A program made the translations under genes and the position numbers. From contig NZ_BCVX01000001.1 of assembly GCF_001591965.1 (NCBI RefSeq), positions 434,001-498,000 of the forward strand: 64,000 nucleotides of DNA. The letters are read 5' to 3'. Shown piece after piece: positions 23,946-33,086 of this stretch (the stretch's first letter is position 1; each line of letters begins with the position of its first letter). Under the pieces are notes generated by a model. That model searched no databases, was not told the DNA's origin, and was given only the letters and a program-made list of their open reading frames with translations. This DNA comes from Lysinibacillus odysseyi 34hs-1 = NBRC 100172. Lineage in GTDB: Bacteria > Bacillota > Bacilli > Bacillales_A > Planococcaceae.

Positions 23946-25124
23946 ATGGCATTAAACCAAATTACAACACTATGCCTAGCAGTAACATTATTTTTGATCG
24001 GTTCATTTTTAGTAAAAAGAATTGGCTTTTTAAATCGTTTTTGTATACCGGCACCTGTCGTTGGCGGCTTGCTGTTTGCGTTACTTGCAACGGTGTTAAA
24101 AAGCTTTGATATCGTAGAAATTACACTTGACACTTCCCTGCAGTCCATCTTTATGATTACGTTCTTTACAACGATCGGACTTGGGGCAAGCTTTAAGCTC
24201 GTAAAATTAGGCGGAAAGCTGCTGATCTTTTATTGGCTTGCCTGCGGATTCCTCGCTCTTATGCAGAATGTCATTGGCGTTTCGTTAGCAAAAGTCCTGG
24301 ACATTCATCCATTAATCGGTGTTATGGCCGGAGCTGTTTCCATGGAAGGCGGACATGGTGCTGCTGCTGCCTACGGGGAGACAATTGAAGGCTTGGGTGT
24401 TGCTTCCGCTGTTACGATCGGAATGGCCGCCGCTACATGTGGACTGGTTGCCGGAGGACTTGTCGGTGGCCCTGTTGTACAATACTTAATCCGAAAATTC
24501 AACCTACAGCCCTCTTCTGAAGAAACGGAAGAATATGTAGAGAAATCCCAGCATCCCGTTACAGAAAAATCCTTTATGATGCAGGTGTTCTTAATTACAT
24601 TCAGTATGGCTGTTGGTACATATATCGGAGAATGGTTCTCTAATGTAACTGGATTTGTTTTACCAGGATATGTAGGGGCGATGTTTACAGCGGTGCTTGT
24701 CCGCAATATCGTGGACCGCTTCAATCCTGAATTAATCAATATGAAAGAAATCAATCTAATCGGAGATATCTCCCTTGGTATTTTCTTATCGATGGCATTA
24801 ATGAGCATCAAACTATGGGAAATTGCCGATCTGGCATTGCCATTATTCATCATTATTTTAGCACAGGTCGTCTTCATCGTATTATTCGCGGTGTTCGTTC
24901 TGTTCCGCCTGCTTGGCAAAAATTACGATGCAGCGATTATGGTATCCGGCTTCCTTGGCCATGGGCTGGGCGCTACACCAAATGCTATGGCTAATATGTC
25001 AGCCGTTGTATCAAAATTCGGCCCGTCACGTACAGCCTTTCTGATTGTGCCGATTGTTGGTGCATTCTTAATCGATGTATTTGGAATGCCAATCATTATT
25101 ACAACAATCAATATGTTTAAATAA
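23946..25124 (+). CDS. gltS: Sodium/glutamate symporter
   Basis: A 392-residue ESS-family transporter with about ten membrane segments in two repeated halves. Family features are the first-half motif GAVSMEGGHGAAAAYGETIEGLG and the second-half FLGHGLGATPNAMANMSAV, the re-entrant Gly/Ser-rich loops that bind Na+ and glutamate. Second gene after hutG, with GGGGG before ATG 23946. Coupling with hutG suggests that glutamate handling and histidine or formiminoglutamate catabolism are co-controlled. Whether it imports glutamate or a related dicarboxylate is inference. Confidence 0.9.
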   Translation: MALNQITTLCLAVTLFLIGSFLVKRIGFLNRFCIPAPVVGGLLFALLATVLKSFDIVEITLDTSLQSIFMITFFTTIGLGASFKLVKLGGKLLIFYWLACGFLALMQNVIGVSLAKVLDIHPLIGVMAGAVSMEGGHGAAAAYGETIEGLGVASAVTIGMAAATCGLVAGGLVGGPVVQYLIRKFNLQPSSEETEEYVEKSQHPVTEKSFMMQVFLITFSMAVGTYIGEWFSNVTGFVLPGYVGAMFTAVLVRNIVDRFNPELINMKEINLIGDISLGIFLSMALMSIKLWEIADLALPLFIIILAQVVFIVLFAVFVLFRLLGKNYDAAIMVSGFLGHGLGATPNAMANMSAVVSKFGPSRTAFLIVPIVGAFLIDVFGMPIIITTINMFK

Positions 25125-25143
25125 CGGATTCACTCCATCTGAA

Positions 25144-25178
25144 AGAGCAGCCCTCATCTACTTGGGCTGCTCTTTTTT
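25144..25178 (+). terminator. Terminator of hutG-gltS
   Basis: Ten-bp stem AGAGCAGCCC/GGGCTGCTCT (25144-25153, 25164-25173) followed by TTTTT. Confidence 0.9.
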
Positions 25179-25292
25179 CAATAAACATCGATTATTTCCA
25201 TACCTTTTTGGCAGCGGAGCTTTCCGTCCTGAACCCCTGCCCCAATGCAGCATCACTTCTCTTTAATTGTTTTATCGGGAGCACATATCTTC

Positions 25293-25317
25293 GTTTTAAA
25301 TTAAAGCGTCAGGGTAA
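25293..25317 (+). promoter_or_regulatory. Putative SigB-dependent promoter
   Basis: GTTTTA (25293-25298), 13-bp spacer, GGGTAA (25312-25317), close to the general-stress consensus GTTTAA-N12-14-GGGTAT. It is 68 bases before the SDR start, and the gene product is of a general-stress type. Confidence 0.6.
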
Positions 25318-25384
25318 TAGAACCTATGCACGGGGTTGAAAAAGCTAGAAATTAAACAGCTTTAATGAAAGGAATGATGCTCTC

Positions 25385-26254
25385 ATGACAAAAGATTATC
25401 CAGAAAATATTCCCGCTCAACAACAGGAGCGCCAGCCAGGCTTTGAGATGGAAATGGAGCCGCGTCCGGATTTCACAAAAAATCTTGCAGGCGCTGCCCA
25501 GAGACTTGCAGGTAAAACGGCTTTAATTACCGGTGGAGACAGCGGTATCGGGCGTGCTGTAGCCATTGCGTTTGCAAAAGAAGGAGCAGATGTTGCGATT
25601 TCTTATCTTGATGAGCATGAAGATGCAGAGGAAACAAAACAGTATGTGGAGCGGGAAGGAAGACGCTGTCTGCTCATTGCAGGCGATATCGGGGATGAAG
25701 CGTTCTGCCAAGGTCTTGTTTCTAAAGTCATCGAAACATTCGGCAAGCTTGATGTTCTTGTAAATAATGCCGGTGAGCAGCATACCCAGGAATCACTGCA
25801 GGACATCACTGCAGAACAATTGGAACGAACATTCCGCACGAATATTTTCAGTATGTTTTATGTGACAAAGGCAGCGCTTGATCATTTAAAGCCGGGAAGC
25901 TCTATTATTAACACGACATCCATCACGGCATTCCAAGGAGCGCCGAACTTGATCGATTACTCTGCAACGAAAGGAGCCATCCTCACGTTCACCCGCTCAC
26001 TCGCCGGGTCTCTTGTCGAGAAAGGCATCAGAGTAAACGCTGTCGCGCCGGGACCGATTTGGACGCCACTTATCCCTGCATCGTTTGCCGCAGAACAAGT
26101 CGAGGGATTCGGTAAAGAGGGAGAGTTCCAAACACCGATGAAACGAGCGGGTCATCCGAGCGAACTGGCACCAGGCTATGTGTACCTTGCCTCCGATGAT
26201 TCCTCATATGTATCAGGACAGGTGCTTCATATTAATGGAGGCACACCGTTTTAA
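25385..26254 (+). CDS. SDR-family oxidoreductase, general-stress type
   Basis: A 289-residue short-chain dehydrogenase of the GSP39/YdaD-YhxC group. It has a 40-residue Pro/Glu-rich N-terminal extension typical of that group, the NAD(P) loop TGGDSGIG near residue 48, NNAGE, and the catalytic triad S-Y192-K196 in YSATKGA. It is followed by RVNAVAPGPIWTPLIP and a C-terminal SYVSGQVLHINGG. Cytosolic; substrate unknown. Homologues in Bacillus belong to the SigB general-stress regulon, consistent with the promoter seen upstream. Confidence 0.9.
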   Translation: MTKDYPENIPAQQQERQPGFEMEMEPRPDFTKNLAGAAQRLAGKTALITGGDSGIGRAVAIAFAKEGADVAISYLDEHEDAEETKQYVEREGRRCLLIAGDIGDEAFCQGLVSKVIETFGKLDVLVNNAGEQHTQESLQDITAEQLERTFRTNIFSMFYVTKAALDHLKPGSSIINTTSITAFQGAPNLIDYSATKGAILTFTRSLAGSLVEKGIRVNAVAPGPIWTPLIPASFAAEQVEGFGKEGEFQTPMKRAGHPSELAPGYVYLASDDSSYVSGQVLHINGGTPF

Positions 26255-26260
26255 CTTTAT

Positions 26261-26292
26261 AGCAGAAGACGCTTCATCGTCTTCTGCTTTAT
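26261..26292. terminator. Bidirectional terminator
   Basis: Eleven-bp stem AGCAGAAGACG/CGTCTTCTGCT (26261-26271, 26278-26288) between the converging SDR and MBL genes, with a TTTATTATTT tail on the plus strand. Confidence 0.8.
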
Positions 26293-26345
26293 TATTTATT
26301 CACTCATAACCATTACATAGGTATCATCTTACTGCTTTCCGCCAT

Positions 26346-27194
26346 TTAGTAACCATTCACAAACTGTTCGATCGTGTCCATTTCACCCTCTGATACTTCC
26401 CTTTGCAGCTGCTCTTTGTATTTCTTCACTATCTTTTCCTTTTCCCCGTTATATCGCTCTGTTAGATGAGCAATTGTCCGGAGCATCGATGTTTCCTGCT
26501 GAAACTCCTCTTTTGATAAAACGCCTGTATGAGAAAGGATATATGTCTCCGCATCAAATGCTTCCAGTTTATCTAATAGTTGAAGTGTCTCATCTATTTT
26601 ATAGTGCCATTTCTCAGCATACATCCTGCAATAAATGGCATCACCAAGAAATAATATCTTTTCTTCCTTCACATAGACGACAACCGAATCAGAAGCATGA
26701 CTCCCCCCAACTTTCTCGATGATGCAGGTAACATCTCCAAGGTTCATTTCCAGCCTTTCTTCGAATAGGACATCCGGCAGTACGATGGAAATATTCCGTT
26801 CATCTAAGTATTCCTTTTTTATCGCAGCGGCGCAAAATTCAATTTCGATACCTTTGTGGACCCTCTCATCAATTGCCTCATCGGACCACGACAATGGTTG
26901 TAATTTTACCATTTCCTCCTTTGTTTCTCTCGAGGAAACTATCAGTGTCTCACCTAGAGCAGGCAGGCCAAAAATATGATCCCAATGCGAATGGGTTAAG
27001 ATGACGATGTCCGGATGCGGCACACCTCGCTCCTGAAGCTCTTTAAAAAAATAGTTGGCATGGCTTTCGGAGTTGCCCGCATCGATCATCAATGCTTTCC
27101 CGCTGCCGACTACCATCCCTAATACTGGACGGTCTGTATCGGATATTGGTGTACTGTACCAAAAACGTTTGCCTATTTGTTTTATTGAATGCAT
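26346..27194 (-). CDS. Metallo-beta-lactamase-fold hydrolase
   Basis: A 282-residue MBL-superfamily protein. Metal motif HSHWDH near residue 72, a third His in GGSHASDS near 163, the conserved Asp in LFLGDAIY near 184, and a final SHTG His near 224. Lack of a signal peptide points to a cytosolic hydrolase rather than a lactamase; substrate unknown. The C-terminal 60 residues are helical and charged. Start ATG 27194 with AAGGAG 9 bases upstream; the preceding in-frame ATG lies in that site. Confidence 0.85.
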   Translation of the reverse strand: MHSIKQIGKRFWYSTPISDTDRPVLGMVVGSGKALMIDAGNSESHANYFFKELQERGVPHPDIVILTHSHWDHIFGLPALGETLIVSSRETKEEMVKLQPLSWSDEAIDERVHKGIEIEFCAAAIKKEYLDERNISIVLPDVLFEERLEMNLGDVTCIIEKVGGSHASDSVVVYVKEEKILFLGDAIYCRMYAEKWHYKIDETLQLLDKLEAFDAETYILSHTGVLSKEEFQQETSMLRTIAHLTERYNGEKEKIVKKYKEQLQREVSEGEMDTIEQFVNGY

Positions 27195-27415
27195 GTAATC
27201 CATCTCCTTCACTGCCCTAACCGGTGCAGTAGTTAGATTTCAATCTAGCAACAAACGGCTGTAAAATCAACTACTATCAGCAGCTAATTCCCTTCTAGCA
27301 CAATTGTTAGAACACGGGAATGTTATAATAATCCCCAGTACAAAAATATTGTAAATAGCTGAAACCTTTTAGGTATCAGGCTGCCTCTAAATAATGAGAG
27401 GAGTGACATACATAG

Positions 27416-29386
27416 ATGAAGCATGATTGCATGACAGTAGAAAAGGCGATAAATGGCGATGTAGAGGCTTTCGAGGAATGTATTGCAGCAGAGAAGCAGC
27501 GCCTTTTTTACAAAGCCCTATCTTATGTCGGAAATAAAGAGGATGCGTCAGATGCTGTGCAAGAGACACTTTATAAAGCTTTTTTATCAATTGGCCAGCT
27601 GCAAAATCCCCAATATTTTTCTACCTGGTTGTTTAAAATATTGATTCGTGAATGTTACCGGCTTCAAAAGAAGAGAAACCGGCTCATTCCGTTTGATGAC
27701 GATGAAATCATCAGACGGCTAGAGCAGCCTAGCGAGGAAGAGAAGAATGATCATGTAAGTGATGCGCTGTCAAAATTGACTCTCCCGCAGCGGTCGGCCA
27801 TCGTATTGTTCTATTATTATAGCTTTCCCATCAGGGAAATCGCAGACATGATGAAAAAGCCCGAAGGAACAGTTAAAACGCTGCTTCATAGAGCAAGAAA
27901 GACAATGAAGACACACTTGACTGCTGTCATGAACAAAAATATGAATGTAACGGAGGTTATTTATTTGGTAAAAGAAGAACTAGAGAAAATTGCCCGGTCC
28001 CTTGTACAAGTACCTCAGGATTTCCGTAAAGTTATTGAGAATTATGAAGAGGATGAAGCCTATTTTTCATGGATGGAAGAGGAAAAAGGAATTATTGGCG
28101 TAAAGCTCGATACAGAGGGCCGGCTCACATACTTGACGATTGATATGCAAAAAGAAGACCAAAATACCGCGCCTTCTCTATCAGTTGAAGAAAAACAGGC
28201 AATAGCAGAACGATACCTCCTCCAGCACTACCCAGATGCCTTGCAGCATTTCACCTATCATCATGTAAAGGAGTTAAAAGAGTGTAACGCCGCCCGCTTC
28301 TACTTTGAGCAGCTGGTAATGGGTATTCCGTTAAGCGCTGCCGGCAGCTATATTGATGTGAATAATAGCGGGGAAGTTATCCTGTTTAACTATAAGGGTG
28401 TAAAAGCAGTTCCGCCTATTCCAAAACAGCTTATTTTAAAAGAGAATTTAACAGAACATGTCCTTGATCAGCTGTATTTTGAGCTTGTTGCAGATCAAAT
28501 GCATGCAGAAATTCATAATGTAGAAGAAGACTCCCTGCGGCTCGTCTACTTACCTAACCTGGTTCCTATGAAATATAGGGCGGCTGATATGAATCCGGAG
28601 TCAGCGATTGAACAGGATGAGAAGATACGAGAAGTAACAAGGCCTCTTCCCTCTCTTGATTTGAACGTACAAACAGAACGGCCTGTGGAAGAAATCATCG
28701 GCATAACCGATACAATGGAAAAACTTCGGGAGGTTGACTGGGGAGAAGAAATAGGAATTGTGTGGCGGGAACGCGGGTGGAACTTTACTAATGAAGATTT
28801 ATCATTTGAATCCTATCTAAAAGAGAGGACAGAACAAACCGTAAAAGCATTTATCTCTAAAGAAACAGGAAGAGTCCGAAGCTTCATGTGGTTCCAGAAA
28901 CGTACAGGCAGCTTACAGCTCGGGCATGAAGCATGCTTTGAAAAGGCGCTTCACTTCCTGCAGCTGGTCATTCCAGAGCTTCTTCCTTACGTACAATATA
29001 TCATTCCGCAAAATGAAGAAGAGGTACGTGAAAACGAAACAAAGGAATTTTTCATGTTTCGATTGTACAATGACCACGGAATACCTGTTCATTCAGAAGT
29101 CATTAATATAGCTGTCAATAAGGAGACGGGCCAAATCGATCATTATTCGGGTCCCCGTATAACTGTGCAGCAATTAAAAGAACTGCCGCACGAGCCCGTC
29201 CTTTCTCCTGAACAGGCATTTGAAAAATTCAAGGAGCACTTGGATTTCCAATTGGCATGGGAGAAGGATTACGTTGAGGAAGAGGAAGTGTATGAATTAG
29301 TATATAAAGCTTGTGACCGTTATACAAAAACCGCTATCCGTGCAATCGATGCGGTCACTGGCGAGGTAATATGTAATAAGGAGTAA
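27416..29386 (+). CDS. ECF sigma factor fused to a large YcdB/PepSY-like domain
   Basis: A 656-residue protein, about four times normal ECF size. Residues 1 to about 165 are a complete sigma factor: region 2 in KEDASDAVQETLYKAFLSIGQL with STWLFKILIRECYRLQKK, region 4 in LPQRSAIVLFYYYSFPIREIADMMKKPEGTVKTLLHRARK. The remaining 490 residues look like tandem YcdB/YcdC (DUF4901)-type PepSY-like units, e.g. KQAIAERYLLQHYPDALQHF, SYIDVNNSGEVILFNYKG, SPEQAFEKFKEHLDF. No membrane segment or signal peptide is visible, so the whole protein should be cytosolic. ATG 27416 follows GAGAGGAGTG. TGAAAC at 27360-27365 could be an ECF -35. No separate anti-sigma gene follows, so the C-terminal part may regulate in cis (inference). 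Confidence 0.82.
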   Translation: MKHDCMTVEKAINGDVEAFEECIAAEKQRLFYKALSYVGNKEDASDAVQETLYKAFLSIGQLQNPQYFSTWLFKILIRECYRLQKKRNRLIPFDDDEIIRRLEQPSEEEKNDHVSDALSKLTLPQRSAIVLFYYYSFPIREIADMMKKPEGTVKTLLHRARKTMKTHLTAVMNKNMNVTEVIYLVKEELEKIARSLVQVPQDFRKVIENYEEDEAYFSWMEEEKGIIGVKLDTEGRLTYLTIDMQKEDQNTAPSLSVEEKQAIAERYLLQHYPDALQHFTYHHVKELKECNAARFYFEQLVMGIPLSAAGSYIDVNNSGEVILFNYKGVKAVPPIPKQLILKENLTEHVLDQLYFELVADQMHAEIHNVEEDSLRLVYLPNLVPMKYRAADMNPESAIEQDEKIREVTRPLPSLDLNVQTERPVEEIIGITDTMEKLREVDWGEEIGIVWRERGWNFTNEDLSFESYLKERTEQTVKAFISKETGRVRSFMWFQKRTGSLQLGHEACFEKALHFLQLVIPELLPYVQYIIPQNEEEVRENETKEFFMFRLYNDHGIPVHSEVINIAVNKETGQIDHYSGPRITVQQLKELPHEPVLSPEQAFEKFKEHLDFQLAWEKDYVEEEEVYELVYKACDRYTKTAIRAIDAVTGEVICNKE

Positions 29387-29534
29387 CCGTTCCATCACCG
29401 AGACAGTTTGACTTTTCAGCGGGTAACTAGAAAAATACTCTATATTATGCGGAGGTGTTTTTGCATTTATCCAGCTATTTCTAGCGTAAAATACGATTAT
29501 GGGTTATAAAAATGATTTGTGCCTTTTAAAGGCA

Positions 29535-29705
29535 TTGGCGTCTTACAATAAATTTGCTATAATATAAATAGGATAATTTTTACATCACCTTTGCTGAAAG
29601 TGTGTAAATACTATCTTGATATCAAACTAATCAGATCACTGTGTAAAGGTCTTTGAAGCATTTGAAGAGTCATTCCCTTCAATTGTTTTGAAGGCTTTTT
29701 TGTGT
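29535..29705 (+). ncRNA. Candidate leader RNA or small RNA with promoter and terminator
   Basis: TTGGCG (about 29535), 17-bp spacer and TATAAT (about 29558) form a sigma-A-like promoter. The following 140 bases have no frame. They contain a clear hairpin TTTACA...TGTAAA at about 29579-29608 and end with CCTTCAA/TTGAAGG plus CTTTTTTG (29676-29701). It could be a riboswitch or attenuator for the GNAT gene 85 bases further on, or a free sRNA. No known class is recognised. Confidence 0.4.
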
Positions 29706-29790
29706 TGGTCTGAAACAAGAAGCGAGGAGGATGCAAGCAGAGGCCAGTCTACCCAGCATGTGCAAAATAATTTTACAGGAGGGAAATATA

Positions 29791-30264
29791 ATGAAAGAGA
29801 TCAAGACGATAATCATCATACAAGCAGGTTTGAATGAATTGGATTTAGTAGCGGAACTGTTTGACCAGCACCGGGTTTTCAGCTGGCAAACATCGGCGTT
29901 TCAAGAAGGACGCACCTTCCTGAAGGAAAGAATAGAGCGAAAGGAATCTGTTATCTTCTTAGCAGCTGATCAAAAAAGAAACGGTGACAAGACTCCGCTT
30001 GGATTTGTTCAGCTCTACCCAACCTTTTCGTCCCTTTACATGAAGAGTATTTGGATAGTAAATGACTTATTTGTTGCTCCTTTTGCAAGAAGAAATGGTA
30101 TAGCAAAGCAATTAATGCTAAAGGCAAGAGCATTCGCATTAGACACTGGTGCAAAAGGATTGAGATTGGAAACAGCAATTGATAACGATAGAGCCCAACA
30201 TTTATATGAATCATTAGGGTATAAGAAAAATATCCGCGGCTTCCATTATCATTATTATTTCTAA
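29791..30264 (+). CDS. GNAT-family N-acetyltransferase
   Basis: A 157-residue acetyltransferase. The acetyl-CoA site is ARRNGIAKQLMLKARAFA (about residues 104-121), preceded by SIWIVNDLFVAP and followed by ETAIDNDRAQHLYESLGYKK, all typical of GNAT motifs A and B. Start ATG 29791 has AGGAGG 8 bases upstream. Substrate unknown; resembles Bacillus toxin- or amine-modifying GNATs. A terminator-ended leader precedes it, so expression may be attenuated. Confidence 0.88.
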   Translation: MKEIKTIIIIQAGLNELDLVAELFDQHRVFSWQTSAFQEGRTFLKERIERKESVIFLAADQKRNGDKTPLGFVQLYPTFSSLYMKSIWIVNDLFVAPFARRNGIAKQLMLKARAFALDTGAKGLRLETAIDNDRAQHLYESLGYKKNIRGFHYHYYF

Positions 30265-30311
30265 AACCTGTCCTTTGTAAGAAGCAGCATGACATAGTCC
30301 TATCCAACATG

Positions 30312-30342
30312 AAAACGCCCTGCATCATGCAGCGGCGTTTTT
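30312..30342. terminator. Bidirectional terminator
   Basis: Stem AAAACGCC/GGCGTTTT (30312-30319, 30333-30340) with an inner CTGCAT/ATGCAG, between converging GNAT and MFS genes. Confidence 0.8.
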
Positions 30343-30354
30343 GTATTTATTCAG

Positions 30355-31545
30355 CTATTTGACTAAGCGCATATACCGGAACCGGACGATGCAGGCAGCA
30401 GCAATCCCAATGGCCGCAACAAACCCATCAAATATAAAGATATGGGCGATATCCCCTTTTTTCGCGATAAGCCCTGTTGCAATCGGCAATGCGACCGCCG
30501 CAATACTAGATGCGGTTGCAACAAGACCCGTAACAGTCCCCTTCTTCCGCCAAAACAGCTCCGTCATGATCGTAATAGCAAGCTGTAAAATACCGGCAGT
30601 TGTAAACCCTAAAAAGAATGAACCGATCACCATAAAGGAAGCATTCTTCCATGTCAAAACAAGCATAACGGTAAGAGCCGTCAAAATCGGATAAATAATG
30701 AGCACTGTCACAGGACGGATGAGCCTGTTTAATATAAATGCTAAAATGAGTACTGATAGTAATGATCCCATACTGTAGTAGCTCAATAATTTTACAGAAT
30801 CATTTACTGCCAGGCCTATTACCTGCTCCCCGTAACTCGGCAGCCAGATTTGCGCCACTGTAAACAATGCCGTAGAGGTAAACCCAATGACAATAAGCGC
30901 AATGCCCTCTTTCCAAAAGTCAGGGTTAAGCTTTTGGTTCTGTTCCTCGAATTTCCGGTCTGTCTCAAATGCTTCTGAAACCTCCCCATGGTTCGGGAAA
31001 TGAGACCAAATTAAGATGAAAAGATTCATCATGTAAATAATGGCTAACAGATAAAAAGCATATCCATAGAACAGCCCTTTTTCGCTTAAAAATAAGATAA
31101 TAAACGGCAATATAATGGCTCCAATGGCCATGAAGGCCTTTACCATTACATTGGCAGAGCCAGCCTTTTTCTTGAATATCTCCACAAGCGCTGGGTAGGA
31201 CCCTGCATCCATAGCTGCATTCCCAAAACCGGCTAAAATGGCAAAAATAAGCGCCATATAATAATTCGTCGTCAGCGGTATGCCGATTGCAAAGACGGCC
31301 ATTGCAATGCTGGCAAAAAGCAGCAGCGGCTTCCGCCCTATTTTATCCGACAAAATGCCAAAACTGCTGTACGAAAGCAATTTACCAAAACCTATTGCGG
31401 CGATGATATAGCTGACACCTGTGCGGTCAGTGTTCCATTGTTCCGTTAAATATGTCATATGGGATGACAAAATAATATTCACCATACCGAGCAGAAAATA
31501 GTTGCTGTAAAGCCCGATAGATGCTTGTATATATGATTTTCTCAT
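30355..31545 (-). CDS. MFS transporter, 12 TM
   Basis: A 396-residue major-facilitator permease with 12 hydrophobic segments. The loop 2-3 signature is GILSDKIGRKPLLLF (G-x-x-x-D-x-x-G-R-x-x). Start ATG 31545 follows GAGGAG. The DAGSYPALVEIF segment is seen in sugar- and aromatic-acid-type MFS of Bacillus, but substrate cannot be assigned. Monocistronic, with a terminator shared with the convergent GNAT gene. Confidence 0.88.
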   Translation of the reverse strand: MRKSYIQASIGLYSNYFLLGMVNIILSSHMTYLTEQWNTDRTGVSYIIAAIGFGKLLSYSSFGILSDKIGRKPLLLFASIAMAVFAIGIPLTTNYYMALIFAILAGFGNAAMDAGSYPALVEIFKKKAGSANVMVKAFMAIGAIILPFIILFLSEKGLFYGYAFYLLAIIYMMNLFILIWSHFPNHGEVSEAFETDRKFEEQNQKLNPDFWKEGIALIVIGFTSTALFTVAQIWLPSYGEQVIGLAVNDSVKLLSYYSMGSLLSVLILAFILNRLIRPVTVLIIYPILTALTVMLVLTWKNASFMVIGSFFLGFTTAGILQLAITIMTELFWRKKGTVTGLVATASSIAAVALPIATGLIAKKGDIAHIFIFDGFVAAIGIAAACIVRFRYMRLVK

Positions 31546-31648
31546 ATTAATCTCCTCATCTATAGCAGCGCCTTTACTTTAACACTTTAAATCATTAAAG
31601 AATACTAAGTCAATATATTTTTAACAGTTGGAAACTTGCCCACTATAA

Positions 31649-31695
31649 AAAACTGCCTCCCTCGTTAGGCAAGGCTAACAAACAGGAGACAGTTT
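31649..31695 (-). terminator. Terminator of the 79-aa gene
   Basis: Imperfect stem AAACTGCCTCC/GGAGACAGTTT with an inner TTAG/CTAA, followed on the minus strand by a TTTTTTAT tail. Confidence 0.7.
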
Positions 31696-31709
31696 AGGAG
31701 CTTTTATTT

Positions 31710-31949
31710 TTATGATTTTGCTGAAAACTGCTGGCCAAATTTTTGGGCAATCGCCAGCACTTCCGCTACTTTCTCAGGCTTTAAAATATCCTGCATTTGA
31801 GGTACAAATTGCAAAGCGTCTTCCTGGGTGAAGGTTCCTTCCTGCTGTTTTTTAAAATTCTCCGCAAGCAGCGCCTTTGCTTCCTCCACTTTTTCAGGTT
31901 TCACACGCTCTAAAATATAATGAAAAAATTTCTCCTGACCTGGGTTCAT
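31710..31949 (-). CDS. Small helical protein, 79 aa
   Basis: A 79-residue soluble protein, all helical in character, with two similar halves each containing a K-P-E-K-V pattern (VKPEKVEEAKALL and LKPEKVAEVLAIA). This suggests an internal duplication into a four-helix bundle or a dimeric hairpin. GGAGG precedes ATG 31949. No family recognised; short proteins of this kind are common in Bacillaceae. Confidence 0.65.
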   Translation of the reverse strand: MNPGQEKFFHYILERVKPEKVEEAKALLAENFKKQQEGTFTQEDALQFVPQMQDILKPEKVAEVLAIAQKFGQQFSAKS

Positions 31950-32072
31950 ATTATATCCTCCTTGACTTTCAACTCTTCTGATCTTATCATTTTCCAGCTA
32001 TAATTTATACGTACAATGCAAGAAAAGATAGACGTATTCTATTTGTTTATTTCTAACAGGTACTACACTTTC

Positions 32073-32279
32073 TTATTTCGAGCTATTTTTAGACCGGTTG
32101 TCATCCCGGATGCCCTTTGCGAAATAAATAATAAGGGTAATCGCTCCCACAGCTGCTATAAGCATACTAATGATAAAACCTGTAGCCCATAAACCAAATG
32201 TCAGCTTCAAATCTGCATACATAAAAATAGCGAGCATCACTGCCCCTATAAACATCAGCACACTTCCTGTTTTTTTCAA
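32073..32279 (-). CDS. Small two-TM membrane protein
   Basis: About 68 residues with two membrane helices (about 5-22 and 30-54) and a charged C terminus (KGIRDDNRSKNSSK). Start taken at TTG 32279, because AAGAGGAGG lies 6 bases upstream and the product then opens KKTGSVLMFIGAVML. An upstream ATG (32303) lacks a ribosome binding site and would bring that site into the coding sequence. Function unknown. Confidence 0.65.
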   Translation of the reverse strand: MKKTGSVLMFIGAVMLAIFMYADLKLTFGLWATGFIISMLIAAVGAITLIIYFAKGIRDDNRSKNSSK

Positions 32280-32564
32280 TGATGAACCTCCTCTTGCTGC
32301 CATACAAAATAATTACTCACATTTATCTTACACGATTTTTACCAGGACTCACAAATGTATGATAACAACTTCCTATTTTTTAGGATGAGTATGTATCATA
32401 ATTAGTACCCTCACAGTTTTCTCAGAAATAATATCGCCACTAACTTACTCTAAAAAACTAGGTTTTATCACCTCTTTCTCAAATTAACAAATTAAAATAT
32501 GGAAATATTGAATAATATTAACTCCTTGTATCGTCTAATTTATAAGTAGAAAGGAGAGACATCA

Positions 32565-33086
32565 TTGGCAAGCGAACAGATAACAAGATTAGAGTGGGCT
32601 ATGAATGCGCATGGGGAAAAATTAATGCGTCTAGCTTATACATATGTAAAAGACAAACATATCGCTGAAGATATTTTACAAGATGTATTTTTGAAGGCTT
32701 TTGAAAAGCAACATCAATTTAAAGGCAAATCTTCTTATGAAACATATTTATATCGAATGACAGTCAACCGCTGTAAAGATTACATGAAAAGCTGGCCGTT
32801 TAAAAAGTTATTTTTCACGGAGCGTGTAGAGGAGCCGCATACATCTACGTCTGCTGAGGAAATATTTATCCGATTTGAGGAGGATTATGAATTAGGCGAA
32901 CAAATACTATCCTTGCCTATTAAATATCGGGAGGTAGTCATCTTTTATTTTTACTTGGATTATTCAATCGGTGAGATATGTGAAACTCTTCAATTGTCAG
33001 AGCGTACGGTTTACACAAGATTGCGCCGTGCTAGAGAACGACTGAAGAAAAATTTAGAAGAGCAAGCAGGTGAATATAATGAATGA
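32565..33086 (+). CDS. ECF RNA polymerase sigma factor
   Basis: A 173-residue ECF sigma factor. Region 2 is KDKHIAEDILQDVFLKAFEKQHQFKG with YLYRMTVNRCKDYMKSW. Region 4 is LPIKYREVVIFYFYLDYSIGEICETLQLSERTVYTRLRRARERLKKNL. It resembles the SigV/SigM group. TTG start at 32565, with AAGGAGAG 8 bases upstream. A CGTCTAA element at about 32532, typical of ECF -10 regions, suggests autoregulation, though the -35 is weak. The partner gene overlaps its 3' end by 8 bases. Confidence 0.9.
   Translation: MASEQITRLEWAMNAHGEKLMRLAYTYVKDKHIAEDILQDVFLKAFEKQHQFKGKSSYETYLYRMTVNRCKDYMKSWPFKKLFFTERVEEPHTSTSAEEIFIRFEEDYELGEQILSLPIKYREVVIFYFYLDYSIGEICETLQLSERTVYTRLRRARERLKKNLEEQAGEYNE

Noticed and set aside
24371-24919. 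A 182-codon minus-strand frame inside gltS
   Set aside because: Antisense shadow of a GC-balanced membrane-protein gene; no start signal, and Ser/Thr/Asn/Pro-rich composition unlike a real protein.
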